Shown here piece after piece: positions 5,006 through 6,505 of a stretch of 6,505 nucleotides of DNA. The stretch's first letter is position 1; the number at the start of each line of letters is the position of its first letter. Made by a program: the position numbers and the translations under genes. The stretch comes from Microcaldota archaeon. GTDB taxonomy: Archaea > Micrarchaeota > Micrarchaeia > Anstonellales > J096. Location: NCBI GenBank assembly GCA_015520875.1, contig WAPD01000063.1:1-6505 (forward strand). Direction: 5' to 3'. The notes under the pieces were generated by a model that saw nothing but the letters and a program-made list of their open reading frames with translations, was not told the DNA's origin and did no database searches.

Positions 5006-6292
5006 TTAAGGGTATACTCTATTAACCGTCCTTGGGAATGGCACAGCGTCTCTTATATGGTCAAGATTTAACACATATTTTATGAAACGCTCTATTCCTA
5101 AACCAAAACCTGAATGGGGCACCGAACCAAACCTCCTTAAATCCAAGTACCATTTATAGTCTTCTTCCCTTAATCCAGCCTCTTTTATCCTTTCCCTTAA
5201 TTTTTCTAACTCCCAAATCCTCTCACTTCCTCCTATTATCTCTCCATGTCCATATGGGGCTATCATATCATTATTTAGAACAAGCTCTGGGTCATTAGGG
5301 TCCTCTTGCATGTAAAATGCCTTTATCTTCTTTGGATATTTGGTGATGAAAACAGGTTTTTTATATTGGTTTGAAATCAAGGCTTCTTCATCAGCTCCAA
5401 AATCCTCTCCGTATTCCATTTTTCCCCCTAACTTATTTACTAAATCAACAGCTTCATAGTATGTTAAGCGAGGGAATGGAGGTTTTACTTCCTTATGCAA
5501 GTCTCCAATGTTGAAGAATTCCACTAAATCTTTATGGTTTTGTAGGAATTGCTCTATAGCATAGCTTACCATCTCTTCCTGTATTCTCATGTTTTCCTCC
5601 CAATCCACAAAAGCAGCTTCTGGTTCCAAGTGCCAATACTCTGCTAAGTGTCTTCTTGTCCTTGATTTCTCTGCCCTAAAAGAAGGTGCCAATGTATAAA
5701 CCCTTTCAAGGGAAAAGATTCCAGCTTCTCCATACATCTGGGAGCTTTGGGTTAAATAAGCCTTTTGCCCAAAATAATCCAGTTCAAACATGTCTGCTCC
5801 TCCCTCTGCCCCTGCCGTTGTTATTATAGGAGGGTCAAACCTATAGAAACCTTGAGAATGCAAATATTCTGTTAGGTAATTTATCAAATGATGTCTTGCT
5901 TTGAAGATATTGGTCATTTTTCTGCTTCTTACCCACAGATGCCTGTTATCTAAAAGGAACTCTTCGCTTTGGTCCTTATGAATAGGGAAAGGTTCTCCTA
6001 TGGAGATTGGGGATAACTCTTGGACTTTTATTTCCTTTCCGCCAGGTGCCCTTTCATCATCTTTTAATATTCCTTTTAATGTTAGAGAGCTTTCATAGTG
6101 CAAGGCCTGGGCATTGTTCCACACATGTAATGGGACATCCTCTTTTGAAACAACTGCTTGAACAATCCCTGTCACATCCCTAATAACAACAAAAACCTTG
6201 TTCTCTCCTAGTTTCCTTATCCTGTAGACCCACCCTCTTACAGAAACTTCAGTTCCTTCAGGCAGCTTTAGTGCTTGCTCTATCTTTAGCAT
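5006..6292 (-). CDS. asnS: Asparaginyl-tRNA synthetase
   Basis: A class IIb aminoacyl-tRNA synthetase that activates asparagine with ATP and charges tRNA-Asn. The 428 residues match the usual archaeal size. An N-terminal OB-fold for the anticodon (about 1-100, GTEVSVRGWVYRIR) is followed by LDNRHLWVRSRK (114-125). Class II motif 1 lies at about 133-157, the EGGADMFELDYFG and AYLTQSSQ pocket at 163-185, motif 2 FRAEKSRTRRHLAEYW at 205-220, and motif 3 GFGLGIERF at 395-403, ending in HIRDAVPFPRT. The motif 3 context (RFGSVPHSGFGLG) and the RHLAEYWHLEPE form fit AsnRS rather than AspRS, though the two are close relatives. Its presence suggests direct charging of tRNA-Asn. The ATG at 6292 is 25 nt from a box A with no ribosome binding site, so the mRNA is probably leaderless. 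tRNA-Met lies 31 nt upstream. Confidence 0.92.
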   Translation of the reverse strand: MLKIEQALKLPEGTEVSVRGWVYRIRKLGENKVFVVIRDVTGIVQAVVSKEDVPLHVWNNAQALHYESSLTLKGILKDDERAPGGKEIKVQELSPISIGEPFPIHKDQSEEFLLDNRHLWVRSRKMTNIFKARHHLINYLTEYLHSQGFYRFDPPIITTAGAEGGADMFELDYFGQKAYLTQSSQMYGEAGIFSLERVYTLAPSFRAEKSRTRRHLAEYWHLEPEAAFVDWEENMRIQEEMVSYAIEQFLQNHKDLVEFFNIGDLHKEVKPPFPRLTYYEAVDLVNKLGGKMEYGEDFGADEEALISNQYKKPVFITKYPKKIKAFYMQEDPNDPELVLNNDMIAPYGHGEIIGGSERIWELEKLRERIKEAGLREEDYKWYLDLRRFGSVPHSGFGLGIERFIKYVLNLDHIRDAVPFPRTVNRVYP

Positions 6293-6309
6293 GATAATCT
6301 ATGAAAAGA

Positions 6310-6324
6310 ACATTTTTAAAATGT
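6310..6324 (-). promoter_or_regulatory. asnS promoter: palindromic box A
   Basis: A perfect inverted repeat (7-bp arms ACATTTT/AAAATGT around one base) contains the TTTTAAAAA box A, centred about 25 nt upstream of the asnS ATG. Its last base is the discriminator nucleotide of tRNA-Met, so the region where TFB would bind upstream of the box lies inside the tRNA gene. Confidence 0.6.
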
Positions 6325-6429
6325 GCCGAGGGGGGGACTTGAACCCCCGACCTCCAGATCCCCCAGGCCAGACACCGGATTCTTCCTATCTTATGAGTCT
6401 GGCGCTCTAGCCTCCTGAGCTACCTCGGC
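6324..6429 (-). tRNA. Elongator tRNA-Met(CAT) with intron
   Basis: The exons make a regular 74-nt tRNA. The acceptor stem is GCCGAGG/CCTCGGC with discriminator A. The D arm is GCTC/GAGC, the anticodon stem CCAGA/TCTGG and the loop CTCATAA with anticodon CAT (6395-6393). The variable loop is AGGTC and the T arm GGGGG-TTCAAGT-CCCCC. CCA is not encoded. The anticodon stem lacks the three G-C pairs of initiator tRNA, so this is not the initiator. Elongator Met fits the GCCG acceptor start and the frequent presence of an intron at this site in archaea. A tRNA-Ile2 with modified C34 cannot be excluded from the anticodon alone. A 32-nt intron interrupts the gene after position 37. Confidence 0.93.
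6360..6391 (-). other. tRNA-Met intron (bulge-helix-bulge)
   Basis: The 32-nt intron lies between A37 (6392) and A38 (6359). The splicing motif is visible. The central helix pairs CTCA (6397-6394) with TGGG (6365-6362). The 5' bulge is TAA, cut after the second base, and the 3' bulge is GGA, also cut after the second base. Both cuts reproduce the canonical 37/38 site and leave a 7-nt anticodon loop. The inner helix is weak (GATA 6390-6387 with TGTC 6374-6371, plus a GGA-AGAA-TCC hairpin), leaving five unpaired bases on one side, so the motif is of a relaxed type. Confidence 0.88.
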
Positions 6430-6451
6430 TACTCTTTATATTGAAAAGAAG

Positions 6452-6461
6452 GTTTTTAAAG
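6452..6461 (-). promoter_or_regulatory. box A of tRNA-Met
   Basis: CTTTAAAAAC is centred about 27 nt upstream of the tRNA 5' end (6429). ATAAAGA (6439-6433) sits between box and gene, as it does in front of tRNA-Ser. Both features support a start a base or two before the mature tRNA. Confidence 0.65.
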
Positions 6462-6462
6462 A

Positions 6463-6505
6463 TTAAGCGAAGTTACCTTCCTTAACTTTATAGAGAGTCC
6501 TCCCC
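6463..6505 (-). CDS. Possible 3' end of an unknown gene (partial)
   Basis: One minus-strand frame is open from the window edge for 13 codons (ending LYKVKEGNFA) to a TAA at 6465-6463, immediately before the tRNA-Met box A. The position would match the habit in this region of placing a promoter at the preceding gene's stop. Thirteen codons are far too few to identify a protein, and another frame is also open for a similar length. Confidence 0.22.
   Translation of the reverse strand, partial: GRTLYKVKEGNFA

Noticed and set aside
5006..6292. Aspartyl-tRNA synthetase instead of AsnRS
   Set aside because: The RFGSVPHSGFGLG motif 3 context and the RRHLAEYWHLEPE stretch fit archaeal AsnRS better; AspRS normally shows GLAEWG-type sequence near motif 3.
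6324..6429. Reading the tRNA-Met gene without an intron up to the second TCTGG, as a long-variable-arm tRNA
   Set aside because: Using the inner TCTGG gives a 19-nt variable region and a 25-nt anticodon loop; the intron model gives exactly regular dimensions and a proper bulge-helix-bulge.

Overview
This is an AT-rich archaeal chromosomal segment. The evidence is an archaeal/eukaryotic-type gene set (ribosomal protein S24e, aIF5A with a hypusination motif, Dim1/KsgA, archaeal-type AsnRS, type 2 isopentenyl-diphosphate isomerase), TTTAAA/TATA box A elements about 25 nt upstream of genes, starts that look leaderless, and an elongator tRNA-Met with a bulge-helix-bulge intron after position 37. 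The tRNA stems are almost all G-C in an otherwise AT-rich sequence, which suggests a thermophile (inference). I cannot name the lineage.

Layout from left to right. A plus-strand gene (56-967) encodes an unrecognised HEXXH protein, possibly a zinc peptidase. After a 157-nt intergenic stretch comes tRNA-Ser(GGA) on the minus strand. Its promoter lies inside the last codons of a minus-strand multi-pass membrane protein (1214-2410, possibly a Wzx/MOP-type flippase). That gene diverges from idi2 (2462-3454). The two starts lie symmetrically about one palindromic TATA element, so it probably drives both. idi2 overlaps ksgA (3444-4130) by 11 bp. ksgA then runs tail-to-tail into rps24e on the minus strand, with a 41-bp coding overlap. 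Further right, all on the minus strand, are rps24e, aif5A, a possible 61-codon leader or small membrane protein gene, asnS, and tRNA-Met(CAT) with a 32-nt intron. The right edge may hold the last codons of another minus-strand gene.

Functionally this is mostly housekeeping translation (two tRNAs, AsnRS, aIF5A, S24e, KsgA) plus one isoprenoid-lipid enzyme (IDI-2), with two poorly defined genes on the left. The region is tightly packed. Several promoters sit on the stop codons of the preceding genes, the asnS promoter touches the 3' end of tRNA-Met, and reading frames overlap at idi2/ksgA, ksgA/rps24e and small ORF/aif5A. I see no CRISPR array, insertion sequence or other mobile element. The items most worth a second look are the shared divergent promoter, the HEXXH protein, the tRNA-Met intron with its decoy stem strand, and the possible structured RNA at 1026-1112.
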